A stretch of 64,000 bases of DNA from Sarcina ventriculi (lineage in GTDB: Bacteria > Bacillota > Clostridia > Clostridiales > Clostridiaceae): the NCBI RefSeq assembly GCF_900456775.1, contig NZ_UAUL01000010.1, forward strand, positions 124,001 to 188,000, in the 5' to 3' direction. The notes under the pieces were generated by a model. The model searched no databases and had not been told where the DNA came from. It saw nothing but the letters and a program-made list of their open reading frames with translations. This document shows positions 8,988 through 19,052 of this stretch, piece after piece. A program made the position numbers and the translations under genes. Position 1 is the first letter of the stretch, and each line of letters starts with the position of its first letter.

Positions 8988-10430
8988 ATGGAAAATAAAT
9001 TTAGAGATTTTAAACTGGATATAAATATATTAAAGGCAATAGATAATTTAGGTTATGAAAAGCCTTCGAGTGTTCAAAAAGAAGTTATACCAAATCTTTT
9101 AGATAAACAAGATGTTATAGTTAAATCTAAAACAGGTAGTGGGAAAACTGCAAGTTTTGGTCTTCCTTTATGTCAAAGTGTAGATGTGGAGAACAATAAG
9201 GTTCAAGCAATAATATTAGCTCCTACAAGAGAATTAGTTCTTCAAATAAAGGAGGATTTATCTAACATAGGAAGAATTAAAAAAGTTAGATGTGAAGCCA
9301 TTTTTGGGAAGCAATCAATGGAAGGGCAAATAAAAAAATTAAAACAAAGAACTCATATAGTGGCAGGAACACCAGGGAGAATTATAGATCATTTAGAGAA
9401 AAAAACATTAGATCTTAGTAGTGTAGAGTTTGTTATATTAGATGAAGCTGACAAGATGCTTAGTATGGGATTCATAGAGCAAATAGAAGATATATTAAAA
9501 AAAGTAAATAAAAATGCAACAGTAGGTCTTTTTTCAGCAACACTTCCAGAAAAAATAGAATATCTTTGCAAAGTTTATATGAAAAAGCCTAAATTTATTG
9601 AGGTAAAGACTTTAGATTTAGAAAAAAAAATACAAGAAAATTATATAGCTTTAGATGTAAAAGAAAAGAAAAGAGCCTTATGGCAATTTTTATATGCAAA
9701 ACATCCAAATCAATCTATAGTTTTTTGTAATACCAAAGACAGGGTTAATGAGGTTTTAAAAGAATTAAAATATGAAAATATTTTAGCTAAGAGTATTCAC
9801 GGTGGTATGGAACAAAGAGATAGATTATCTGTTATGGAAGAATTTAAAAATAAGGAATTTAAGGTTTTAGTAGCTACTGATGTAGCGTCTAGAGGGATTC
9901 ATATAGATGATTTAAGTCTTGTAATAAATTATGAAGTTCCTATGGAAAATGAAAGTTATGTTCATAGAATAGGTAGAACAGGGAGAAATGGTAAAGAAGG
10001 AGTAGCTATATCTTTTGTCGCTGAATATGAAAAAAGATTTTTGCAATCAATTAAAGAATATACTAAAAAAGATATAAAAGAGATTTTTTATCCAAGTAAA
10101 GATGAGATATTAGACGGAAAAAAAATATTCAAAAAAGATCAAAATGAAATATTAAAAAATTCAAAAGTAAAGGTAGCAAAAAAAGAAATTCATAAGGATA
10201 TAGTAAAAATTCATATAAATGCAGGTAAAAAGAAAAAAATAAGGGCTTTAGATATTTTAGGGTGTTTTAGTAATTTAAATGGATTAACTGGAGAAGATAT
10301 AGGAATTATAGATATTTTAGATAATATATCATATGTTGATATTTTAAATGGAAAAGGAAATATAGTATTAAAAAATAACACAGTTAAAATAAAAGGGAAA
10401 AATGTAAAAATAGAAAAAGCTAGAAAGTAA
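8988..10430 (+). CDS. dbpA: DEAD-box RNA helicase, DbpA/YxiN type
   Basis: ATP-dependent RNA helicase, 480 aa, close to YxiN length. RecA domain 1 has the Q motif, SKTGSGKT (motif I), PTRELVLQ (Ia), DEAD (II) and SAT (III). Domain 2 has ARG-type VASRGIHIDD and HRIGRTGR (VI). The last 75 residues (IHINAGKKKKIRALDILG onward) match the DbpA RNA-binding domain, which directs these helicases to hairpin 92 of 23S rRNA during large-subunit assembly. The start is ATG after AAGGAG. It is monocistronic and separate from the second, divergent helicase at 34527. Confidence 0.92.
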   Translation: MENKFRDFKLDINILKAIDNLGYEKPSSVQKEVIPNLLDKQDVIVKSKTGSGKTASFGLPLCQSVDVENNKVQAIILAPTRELVLQIKEDLSNIGRIKKVRCEAIFGKQSMEGQIKKLKQRTHIVAGTPGRIIDHLEKKTLDLSSVEFVILDEADKMLSMGFIEQIEDILKKVNKNATVGLFSATLPEKIEYLCKVYMKKPKFIEVKTLDLEKKIQENYIALDVKEKKRALWQFLYAKHPNQSIVFCNTKDRVNEVLKELKYENILAKSIHGGMEQRDRLSVMEEFKNKEFKVLVATDVASRGIHIDDLSLVINYEVPMENESYVHRIGRTGRNGKEGVAISFVAEYEKRFLQSIKEYTKKDIKEIFYPSKDEILDGKKIFKKDQNEILKNSKVKVAKKEIHKDIVKIHINAGKKKKIRALDILGCFSNLNGLTGEDIGIIDILDNISYVDILNGKGNIVLKNNTVKIKGKNVKIEKARK

Positions 10431-10470
10431 TCACACATTAATACAAAATATTTCTAAAATAAAAGTTTTA

Positions 10471-10479
10471 TGGTATAAT
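10471..10479 (+). promoter_or_regulatory. Extended -10 promoter candidate
   Basis: TGGTATAAT is an extended -10 (TGnTATAAT). It lies 150 bp before the DUF2334-like gene, leaving a long AT-rich leader with nothing else recognisable. Confidence 0.45.
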
Positions 10480-10628
10480 TTATTCAGTCAAAAATCAAGT
10501 ATAAAAGGGATATGAGATATTGTTAAAATATTTAGAAATTATTAAATTTTATTGTTTTTAATATTAAGGATAATTAAAATATGATTTATGAATATAATAT
10601 AGATTAGTATTATGGAGATACGCAATAA

Positions 10629-12026
10629 ATGAAACAAAGTATGCTTTTGAAATTTTTAGGAATAATATTTGTTTTGCTATATTTTCCTAAAGGGGAAATG
10701 GTTGTGGCAACTGATTATACAGATGTACTTATAGTTGAAAATAGTGCAGAAAACTATATTGTTACTGAAGCAATAAAAAATGTATTAGGAGTATATGGGG
10801 CAAAAGAAAGATGTATAAAAGATATTGAGTATAATTATGGAGAGTTATTTAATTATGATAAGGTTATAATTATTTCTAATGCTAATATATCAAATTCAGA
10901 ATTAATACTTGATTTAGAAAATTTTACTGGAGATATATTTTGGGTAGGGTCTGGAGTATCACAAATACTAAAAGATAATGTTAATAAAGAACACGGTACA
11001 GTATGGAAGATAAATAATATATGGAATATGGTTATAATCCCCAATGAATTTGAATCTTTTTTGACTCTAACAGAAGCATTTAATTCATTTTTTGAGAAAG
11101 AAAATGACGAATATTTAAGAATGTTTTTAAAGATAACAAATGTTAATACGTTATCAGATAGCACTAAGTTAAGGGAAATAGCAGATTATTTACATAGTGA
11201 AGGAGTACCTTTTATAATAGTGTTAGATGAAATACTAGATATAAAAAATTTAAGTATTAATGAAAATGATATAATTTATTATAATGTTAAAGAATTTTTT
11301 TCTACCATAAGATATATGATTGATAAAGGTGGTAGCGTAGTAATAAAAAATAATTTTATACATAAAAATTATTTAGCAAATGAAAATGATGAAAAAAGTA
11401 TATTAGAAAAATTTATTATAGAGTGTGCAAAAAATAATATTTATCCATTAGGGATAGAAATAACTAGTGAAAAAGATTTTGAAAAGTTAAAAAATAGTTT
11501 TAATACGTTTATGTATAGTGGTGAATTAAATAATGTTTTTAAATATCCATTTATAATAACTGATTTTCAAAACAGTTACAATATAATAACGAATAATGTG
11601 GGAAAGATTGATAGTAATAATAAGAATTGGCTTCAAAATATAGAATATAATATAAAAAAATTATTAAAGGTAAAGGGAAGTGTAGGTACGGTATCTTACA
11701 ATTCAATTTTAGACATAGAATATTTAAAGCAAATTGTGAAAAGTTTGAATAAGGAAAATATAAAATACTTTGATTTAAGTCATATGAAAAACAAAATTGA
11801 ATTAAATAAAATAGAAATAAGTTCATCTAATGGGGATATAAATTGTATCATAAAATCATATGATGATGAGAATATTTTAAATACGCAAAATGAAAACGCT
11901 GATTTAAAAAAGAATTTTTTTCATACTAGATTAAATTTTATATTGTTAGGAAGTATAGTGATATTAAGTATATTATTCATACTAATATACAATTATTGTA
12001 AAAATAACAATAACAAAATAGCATAA
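10629..12026 (+). CDS. Membrane-anchored DUF2334-like protein
   Basis: 465-aa exported protein. An N-terminal signal segment (about 6-27) is followed by a large extracytoplasmic part, a C-terminal helix FILLGSIVILSILFILIYNY (about 437-456) and a short basic tail. The stretches LREIADYLHSEGVPFIIV and FSTIRYMIDKGGSVVIKN resemble DUF2334, a polysaccharide-deacetylase-like fold. The usual metal-binding Asp/His residues are not evident, so it may be a non-catalytic member. The first 110 residues look Rossmann-like (VLIVENSAENYIVTEAIKN). A role in exopolysaccharide or envelope metabolism is only inference. Monocistronic, ATG start, weak binding site. Confidence 0.5.
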   Translation: MKQSMLLKFLGIIFVLLYFPKGEMVVATDYTDVLIVENSAENYIVTEAIKNVLGVYGAKERCIKDIEYNYGELFNYDKVIIISNANISNSELILDLENFTGDIFWVGSGVSQILKDNVNKEHGTVWKINNIWNMVIIPNEFESFLTLTEAFNSFFEKENDEYLRMFLKITNVNTLSDSTKLREIADYLHSEGVPFIIVLDEILDIKNLSINENDIIYYNVKEFFSTIRYMIDKGGSVVIKNNFIHKNYLANENDEKSILEKFIIECAKNNIYPLGIEITSEKDFEKLKNSFNTFMYSGELNNVFKYPFIITDFQNSYNIITNNVGKIDSNNKNWLQNIEYNIKKLLKVKGSVGTVSYNSILDIEYLKQIVKSLNKENIKYFDLSHMKNKIELNKIEISSSNGDINCIIKSYDDENILNTQNENADLKKNFFHTRLNFILLGSIVILSILFILIYNYCKNNNNKIA

Positions 12027-12137
12027 ATGTTAAATGAATAATAAATAACAGATAAAAATATTAAATTATTAAAAAATACTTCTATTATTGAAAAAAATAT
12101 AGTATAATATGTATAAAGTTAAAAATTTATATGTTGA

Positions 12138-13496
<1,359 letters not shown>

Positions 13497-13518
13497 AAGT
13501 AATTCATAAAACAAAAAG

Positions 13519-13550
13519 TGGGATAAGAATTTTCTTATTCCTCTTTTTTT
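13519..13550 (+). terminator. gdhA terminator
   Basis: GGGATAAG pairs with CTTATTCC (one bulge) and is followed by TCTTTTTTT. Confidence 0.75.
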
Positions 13551-13630
13551 ATTGTTTAATTATTATTAAATAATAATTTTTATTGCTAGATAATATTAAT
13601 AATATTATAATAAATATAAATAATATTATT

Positions 13631-13639
13631 TGATATAAT
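13631..13639 (+). promoter_or_regulatory. Extended -10 promoter of the AAA+ gene
   Basis: TGATATAAT, an extended -10 element, lies 39 bp before the TTG start. The upstream DNA (13560-13630) is nearly pure A/T with short palindromes. Confidence 0.5.
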
Positions 13640-13677
13640 TAAATATACTAATAAATAAGAAAAGAGGTGTTTCTTAA

Positions 13678-16600
13678 TTGATTAATACAAATGAAAAATT
13701 TATAGATATAAAAAAGAGTTTAAATAATAGATTAATAGGTCAAGATAAGTTTATAGAAAAACTTTGTACATATTTTCAAAAAAAAATTGAAGGTGACCAA
13801 AGAGGAATAATTTTCATTAATGGAGAAAAAGATACAGGTAAAAAATTAAGCATAAAATGTCTTTTTGAAAAATTAAAAGAAAAAAATTTAATTAAAGTAG
13901 GAGTAGTAGAACAAATTGATTTAGGCTCATATAACTTTAATTATGGATATAATGCTTTTTTAACTGATATTTATGAAAAATTAAAAAGTGATTCAGAATG
14001 TTTAATTTTTAGAAATATAGAAAATGCAACAAAAGATATTTTAAAAACATTGTCTAAAATATCACCAAATAGTTGTATAAAGTTAAAGGATAATTATGTA
14101 ATAAAAAATCAAATATTAGTTGAATCTAGTGAAAAAAGTTATGAAAACATAAAAGAGATTACATGTAATAACAAATTTTTGGTTTTTGTATCAGATGAAA
14201 AGAAAATAGATTTAAATAAATATTTTCCTAAAGATTATTCTAAGATGGTAGATGCAATTTTTTATACTAAATCTTTGGATGAAAATGAAAGAAGAAGTGT
14301 AGTTCATAGGGAAGTATTAAAAACAATAGAGAAAATAAAAAATGATTTAAAATTAGATGTTATATATGATATAAATGAAAATGATAATTTAGAAAAACAA
14401 TATGGTATGTGCCATTATCTTCAAGAAACTTATGTAAAAAATGATAATTTTGGAATATCAGATTATGTTAAGTCAAGATTGTATGATCCAATTAAAAATT
14501 TAATGATAAATGAACATATAGGGATTGAGGAAAGAGCATTAATATATGTGGAAAACAATACTATTTTATGTAAAACAGATAAAGAGGTATATGATTTAAA
14601 CAATTATTCAATGCCAACATTAGAAGAGGTTAAATATAAATTAAACTCTATAATAGGAATGTCAAATTTAAAAGAGTTTATAAACAGTATAGATAATAAT
14701 TTTAAAGTACAAAGAATAAGAAAAAGACTTGGTCTTAGAAATTCAAACATATCTTTAAATATGATATTTGAAGGTAATGCAGGTGTTGGAAAAACTAATG
14801 CAGCAAGAATAACATATGAATATTTAAATGCTCTTGGAATATTGTCAACTGGAATATTTATAGAAGCTAGTAAGGCTGATTTTGTAACTGAAAATTTAAA
14901 TGATACAGCTAAGAAGACTATGGAAGTTGTAAATTCTGCCTTAGGAGGAGTATTATTTATTGATGAGGCATATTCCTTGTGTGAGAGTGAAGATGATAAA
15001 GTAGGAAAAGAGATAATAGAGGCACTACTTAAGGGGATTGAAGATAATAAAAATGATTTAATAGTTATTTTAGCTGGTTATGAAAGAGATATGGAAAATT
15101 TCTTATCTATTAACCAAGGGTTAAAATCAAGATTCCCAAATACTATTGCTTTTGAGGATTATAATCCTGTGGAAATGTATGAAATAGCTGTAAATATAGC
15201 AAAGTCAAAAGGATATAGAATAGACAAATCTGCTAAAGAAGGATTAATAGATTTGTTTACAAAAAATCAATTGATAGGTAAAAGTGATTTAGGAAATGCT
15301 AGATTTGTAAGAAATGTTGTAGAAAATGCTATAATGGATGCTTCTAAAAAATATTTAACTGATAATAAAAAGCAAATTGACCTTTTAGAAAAAGATAATT
15401 TCAATTTTAAAGTAAATGCAAAATTTAATTTAGAAGAAAAATTAAAAAGTATAATAGGATTAGATGAAGTTAAAACTCTTATAAGAAATCAATATAAACT
15501 TATAGCGGCGCATGAAAAGAGAAAAGCAGCTGGTGTTGAAACAAAACTTGAGCAAAATTTAAATATGGTTTTCGCCGGAAATCCTGGAACTGGAAAAACA
15601 AGTGTGGCAAGACTTGTAGCTGAAATGTTAAATAGTATGGGACTTTTAAAAATAGGTCAACTTATAGAAACAGACAGATCAGGCTTTGTTGCAAATACTA
15701 CAGAAGAAACTGCAAAAAAAACAGAGGATAAATTTAAGGAAGCAATTGGCGGAATATTATTTATAGATGAAGCTTATACTTTAGCTAATGATAAATTAGG
15801 TAGAGATGCGATAGAGGTTTTATTAAAACTTATTGAAGATTATTCAAATGAAGTTATAGTTATTTTAGCTGGATATGAAAAAGAAATGGAAAATTTCTTT
15901 GATGTAAATATAGGCTTAAGGTCAAGATTCCCACTTTGGACGACATTCCAAGACTATAATCCTGATGAACTTTTACAAATGGCTATAAAACTTATAGAGA
16001 AAAATGGATTTAAATTATCAAAAAATGCATATATTTCTTTAAAAAATAGTTTAATAGATGTTTATGAAAATTCAGATGCACAATCTGGAAATGGTAGAAT
16101 GGTTCGAAATTATGTTGAAAATCTTATAAGAAATCAAAGTATAAGAATTGCTGAAAATGATATAAGTGTGTATGAGATGAATCTTATAACAACAAGAGAT
16201 ATTGAAAAAATAAATGAGGCAGAACATATAAATACTTATGATTTAGAACAAAAGCTAAATGAAGTTATTATTGCTGAGAATTCAAAACAATTTATAAGAA
16301 ATCAATATAATCTAACAAGGGTTAATAAAAAGAGACAACGTCTAGGGATGAGAACAGAAGTTAATAGACTTATGAATATGGTATTTATAGGGGAAGATGG
16401 AACCGGTAAAAAAACAGCATTAAAAATATTAAGTGAGATGTATTATAACTTAGGTATGGTTAAATCAAAGAACTTAATGGAATTGGCTGCAAGAGATATA
16501 TTACTTATGCTAAAAGACGGAAATAAATTAAAAGATATTTTAGGAGAATCTTTAGGAAGAGTCTTATATATAAATGACTTTAATCTTTTAATGGAAGAGG

Positions 16601-17397
16601 ATAATAATGAATATATTTTAGATGCATTATTAAAGTTTATAGATGAAAATAAGACAAAGGTTATAGTGGCATTGAGTGGAGATGGAGATAAACTAAGATG
16701 TCTTTATGCAGGTAACTCTGATTTTAGTGGAAGATTTCCACTTTGGTTGAATTTCTCACCGTATAATTTAGAACAGCTTATAGGAGTTGCAAGATATTCT
16801 TTAAAAGAAAAAGGATTTGTGCTTAGCAAAGGTACAGATGAGCTACTAAAAAGTATTATGGATGAGTTTTCAAACAATAAAAAATTATCAATAAAAAACG
16901 GAATAATGGTTAAAAAATTTATAGATACTTTAATTAGAGTTCAGAGCATAAGAGTTAGTACAGGTTCTTTATCAGCAAAAGAAATAAATACTATAATAGA
17001 TAAAGATATTTTATTGACTAAAGAAAGATTTATTGAAAGAAATATTTTTGCATGTGAACTATGTAAAGATGGTGCTGGACTTGGAATTTTATGTAGAAGA
17101 AAGAATAATGATAGAATAATTGCAAATAGGAGAAATGTAAGGGCATTTACAATTGAAGATAAGAAAGATATTAAACCTTTGTTTGTAGCAGATATAGAAA
17201 AACACGAACTAACAGAAGAAAAAAGAATGAAAAAGAGTGAAGTGGAAAAAGAAAGAGAAATAATTGAACCACAAACTAAATTAAATTCTGAATTATTAAA
17301 GGAAGAACTTCTAAATATTAAAAATCTTTTTGATTTAAATGTTATAGATGAAAGTGAATTTAAAGTTCTAAAAGCAAAAATAATAAGTAAATATTAA
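13678..17397 (+). CDS. Multi-module AAA+ ATPase, CbxX/SpoVK-like, with SHOCT-like tail
   Basis: A 1239-aa cytosolic protein built from four AAA+-like modules. Module A (1-310) has a degenerate Walker A, GEKDTGKK. Modules B and C are CbxX/CfqX/SpoVK-type with intact Walker A (GNAGVGKT about 366; GNPGTGKT about 634) and Walker B (LFIDEAYSL; LFIDEAYTL). Module D has GEDGTGKK near 904 but Walker B reads LYINDFNLL, losing the DE pair, so it is probably inactive. A Cys group CELCKDGAGLGILC follows, then a charged linker and a SHOCT-like helical pair in the last 35 residues. Relatives include SpoVK and rubisco-activase-like CbbX; single-module forms are about 300 aa. TTG start, 8 bases after AGAGGTG. 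No partner gene adjoins. It is probably a remodelling ATPase with an unknown client. Confidence 0.75.
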   Translation: MINTNEKFIDIKKSLNNRLIGQDKFIEKLCTYFQKKIEGDQRGIIFINGEKDTGKKLSIKCLFEKLKEKNLIKVGVVEQIDLGSYNFNYGYNAFLTDIYEKLKSDSECLIFRNIENATKDILKTLSKISPNSCIKLKDNYVIKNQILVESSEKSYENIKEITCNNKFLVFVSDEKKIDLNKYFPKDYSKMVDAIFYTKSLDENERRSVVHREVLKTIEKIKNDLKLDVIYDINENDNLEKQYGMCHYLQETYVKNDNFGISDYVKSRLYDPIKNLMINEHIGIEERALIYVENNTILCKTDKEVYDLNNYSMPTLEEVKYKLNSIIGMSNLKEFINSIDNNFKVQRIRKRLGLRNSNISLNMIFEGNAGVGKTNAARITYEYLNALGILSTGIFIEASKADFVTENLNDTAKKTMEVVNSALGGVLFIDEAYSLCESEDDKVGKEIIEALLKGIEDNKNDLIVILAGYERDMENFLSINQGLKSRFPNTIAFEDYNPVEMYEIAVNIAKSKGYRIDKSAKEGLIDLFTKNQLIGKSDLGNARFVRNVVENAIMDASKKYLTDNKKQIDLLEKDNFNFKVNAKFNLEEKLKSIIGLDEVKTLIRNQYKLIAAHEKRKAAGVETKLEQNLNMVFAGNPGTGKTSVARLVAEMLNSMGLLKIGQLIETDRSGFVANTTEETAKKTEDKFKEAIGGILFIDEAYTLANDKLGRDAIEVLLKLIEDYSNEVIVILAGYEKEMENFFDVNIGLRSRFPLWTTFQDYNPDELLQMAIKLIEKNGFKLSKNAYISLKNSLIDVYENSDAQSGNGRMVRNYVENLIRNQSIRIAENDISVYEMNLITTRDIEKINEAEHINTYDLEQKLNEVIIAENSKQFIRNQYNLTRVNKKRQRLGMRTEVNRLMNMVFIGEDGTGKKTALKILSEMYYNLGMVKSKNLMELAARDILLMLKDGNKLKDILGESLGRVLYINDFNLLMEEDNNEYILDALLKFIDENKTKVIVALSGDGDKLRCLYAGNSDFSGRFPLWLNFSPYNLEQLIGVARYSLKEKGFVLSKGTDELLKSIMDEFSNNKKLSIKNGIMVKKFIDTLIRVQSIRVSTGSLSAKEINTIIDKDILLTKERFIERNIFACELCKDGAGLGILCRRKNNDRIIANRRNVRAFTIEDKKDIKPLFVADIEKHELTEEKRMKKSEVEKEREIIEPQTKLNSELLKEELLNIKNLFDLNVIDESEFKVLKAKIISKY

Positions 17398-17418
17398 AAG
17401 AATATATCAATATAAGTA

Positions 17419-17447
17419 TTGACAATATGTTTTTAAAAATTTAATAT
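17419..17447 (+). promoter_or_regulatory. SigA promoter of the hydrogenase-maturation operon
   Basis: TTGACA (17419-17424), 17-base spacer, TAATAT (17442-17447). It predicts a leader of about 240 nt before the TM1266-type gene. Confidence 0.75.
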
Positions 17448-17453
17448 AAAAGT

Positions 17454-17680
17454 GTAAGTTAATTTAAATTATTATTTTCATTATAATGAGATGTTCTTAT
17501 TTTAATGTAATAGCAGTTAAAGTTTATTGTCTAACAGAAAAGAAATGCTAATCTGGAAGACTAACATAATTATTTATAAAGTTTATTAATGCTAATGAAG
17601 GTTATAAATTATGTTTAGCCTATGTGAATAAATATAAACCTAGTTTTCTGTTTGAGAAAGCTAGGTTTATTGTTTTTTAG
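17454..17680 (+). promoter_or_regulatory. Attenuator-type leader, possible riboswitch, before the hyd maturation operon
   Basis: The leader ends in a strong intrinsic terminator. AAACCTAG (17636-17643) pairs with CTAGGTTT (17661-17668), then T44/G60, then TTTCT with AGAAA around a GTTTG loop, followed by TTTTTT at 17673-17678. This lies directly before the ribosome binding site. Upstream, AACAGAAAA (17533-17541) is perfectly complementary to TTTTCTGTT (17644-17652), which includes the inner 5' arm of the terminator, so the two pairings exclude each other. AAAGTTTATT and AATGCTAAT each occur twice in the leader (17519, 17578; 17544, 17588). I recognise no known riboswitch class. Confidence 0.6.
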
Positions 17681-17693
17681 AGGAGGAGTTTTT

Positions 17694-17942
17694 ATGGAAA
17701 AAATAGCTGTTATAAGTGCTATTTTAGAAGATCCTATAAAGAGTCAGGAAGAGTTTAATGATATCCTTATTAATTTTAGAGGCAAAATTAAAGGGAGAAT
17801 GGGAATACCAATAAGAGAGGATATAACAGTTATATCTATAATACTTACAGGTAAGTTGGATGAAATAAATAGTCTTACAGGAAAGTTAGGAAAAATTCAA
17901 GGAGTAAGTATAAAAACTGCTATAGGTAAAAAAGAAATTTAA
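17694..17942 (+). CDS. TM1266-family iron-only hydrogenase system regulator
   Basis: 82-aa ferredoxin-like (ACT/NikR-type) protein of the family annotated as putative regulator of the iron-only hydrogenase system. EKIAVISAILEDP opens it and DEINSLTGKLGKIQGVSIKTAI closes it, as in TM1266. The family usually lies with hydE/hydG/hydF, as here. The biochemical role is unproven. The frame is open to 17652, but AGAGGAGGAG at 17679-17688 clearly serves the ATG at 17694. First gene of a four-gene operon, 10 bp before hydE, and placed immediately after the leader terminator. Confidence 0.85.
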   Translation: MEKIAVISAILEDPIKSQEEFNDILINFRGKIKGRMGIPIREDITVISIILTGKLDEINSLTGKLGKIQGVSIKTAIGKKEI

Positions 17943-17952
17943 GGAGATGGGA

Positions 17953-19011
17953 ATGAATACAATAAATATTATTGATAAGTTGTATAAAGAGAATATTGCA
18001 ACTAGAGAAGAACTTTTATATCTTTTAGATAATATAGATAAGGATTCAATAAATTATTTAACTGAAAAAGCTAATGAAGTTCGAATGAAAACATATAAAG
18101 ATAAGGTTTATATGAGAGGGCTTATAGAGTTTACAAACTACTGTGTAAGAGATTGTAAGTATTGTGGTATAAGGAAAAGTAATAAGGATGCAGATAGGTA
18201 TAGATTAACTGTAGAGCAGATAGTAAATTGTGCTGTTTTAGGAGATAAATTAGGGTATAAAACAGTTGTTTTACAAGGGGGAGAGGATCCTTTCTTTACA
18301 GATGAGATTATGGTTGAAATTATAACGAAGATAAAATCTATACTTCCTAATAACGCAATTACCTTATCAATAGGCGAAAGGTCTTATGAAAGCTATAAAA
18401 AAATGTTTAAAGCAGGTGCTGATAGATATCTTTTGAGACATGAAACAGCAACCAAAACTCTTTATGAAAAGCTTCATCCAAACGCTAGTTTTGAAAATAG
18501 AAGAAAATGTTTAGAAGATTTAAGAGAGATAGGATATCAAATAGGCTCTGGGTTTATGATAGGGCTTCCTGAACAAGATAATAATAGTTTGGTAGATGAT
18601 TTGATTTATACAAAACAATTAAAACCTCATATGTGTGGTATAGGACCTTTTATACCTCATAAAGATACTCCTTTAAATAATGAGGAAGGTGGAACATTAG
18701 AAAAAACAATTATAATGATTGCTATTTTAAGACTTCTTCTTCCAGACACATTGCTTCCGGCAACAACATCATTAGGAACTATAGATCCAACTGGTAGAGA
18801 AAAAGGAATAAAAGCAGGTGCAAATGTTGTTATGCCTAATTTATCACCAACTGATGTGCGTGAAAAATATTCTCTTTATGATGGAAAGATATGTACAGGA
18901 GATGAAGCTGCCGAGTGTAGAATGTGTATAGAGAGAAGAATGAATAATATAGGCTTTCAGATTGATATATCTAGAGGAGACAGTATTCTTTGGGAAAAAG
19001 AAAGTAAATAG
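17953..19011 (+). CDS. hydE: [FeFe]-hydrogenase maturase HydE
   Basis: Radical-SAM maturase, 352 aa, that works with HydG and HydF to build the H-cluster 2Fe subunit and its dithiomethylamine bridge. The SAM-cluster motif CX3CX2C is CVRDCKYC. A second accessory cluster candidate, CTGDEAAECRMC, lies near the C-terminus. The segments VVLQGGEDP and GSGFMIGLPEQ are characteristic. An ATG at 17947 touches AAGGAG, so the ATG at 17953, six bases downstream of it, is the better start. It serves the hydrogenases at 50122 and 62525. Confidence 0.95.
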   Translation: MNTINIIDKLYKENIATREELLYLLDNIDKDSINYLTEKANEVRMKTYKDKVYMRGLIEFTNYCVRDCKYCGIRKSNKDADRYRLTVEQIVNCAVLGDKLGYKTVVLQGGEDPFFTDEIMVEIITKIKSILPNNAITLSIGERSYESYKKMFKAGADRYLLRHETATKTLYEKLHPNASFENRRKCLEDLREIGYQIGSGFMIGLPEQDNNSLVDDLIYTKQLKPHMCGIGPFIPHKDTPLNNEEGGTLEKTIIMIAILRLLLPDTLLPATTSLGTIDPTGREKGIKAGANVVMPNLSPTDVREKYSLYDGKICTGDEAAECRMCIERRMNNIGFQIDISRGDSILWEKESK

Positions 19012-19052
19012 AATTTATTTTAAGTTTTAATAAAACGTTAGGAGAATGTGAA

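Noticed and set aside
13560-13670. Replication or iteron-like origin
   Set aside because: The palindromic A/T-rich stretch has no DnaA boxes or ordered repeats and is explained as a promoter region in an AT-rich genome.
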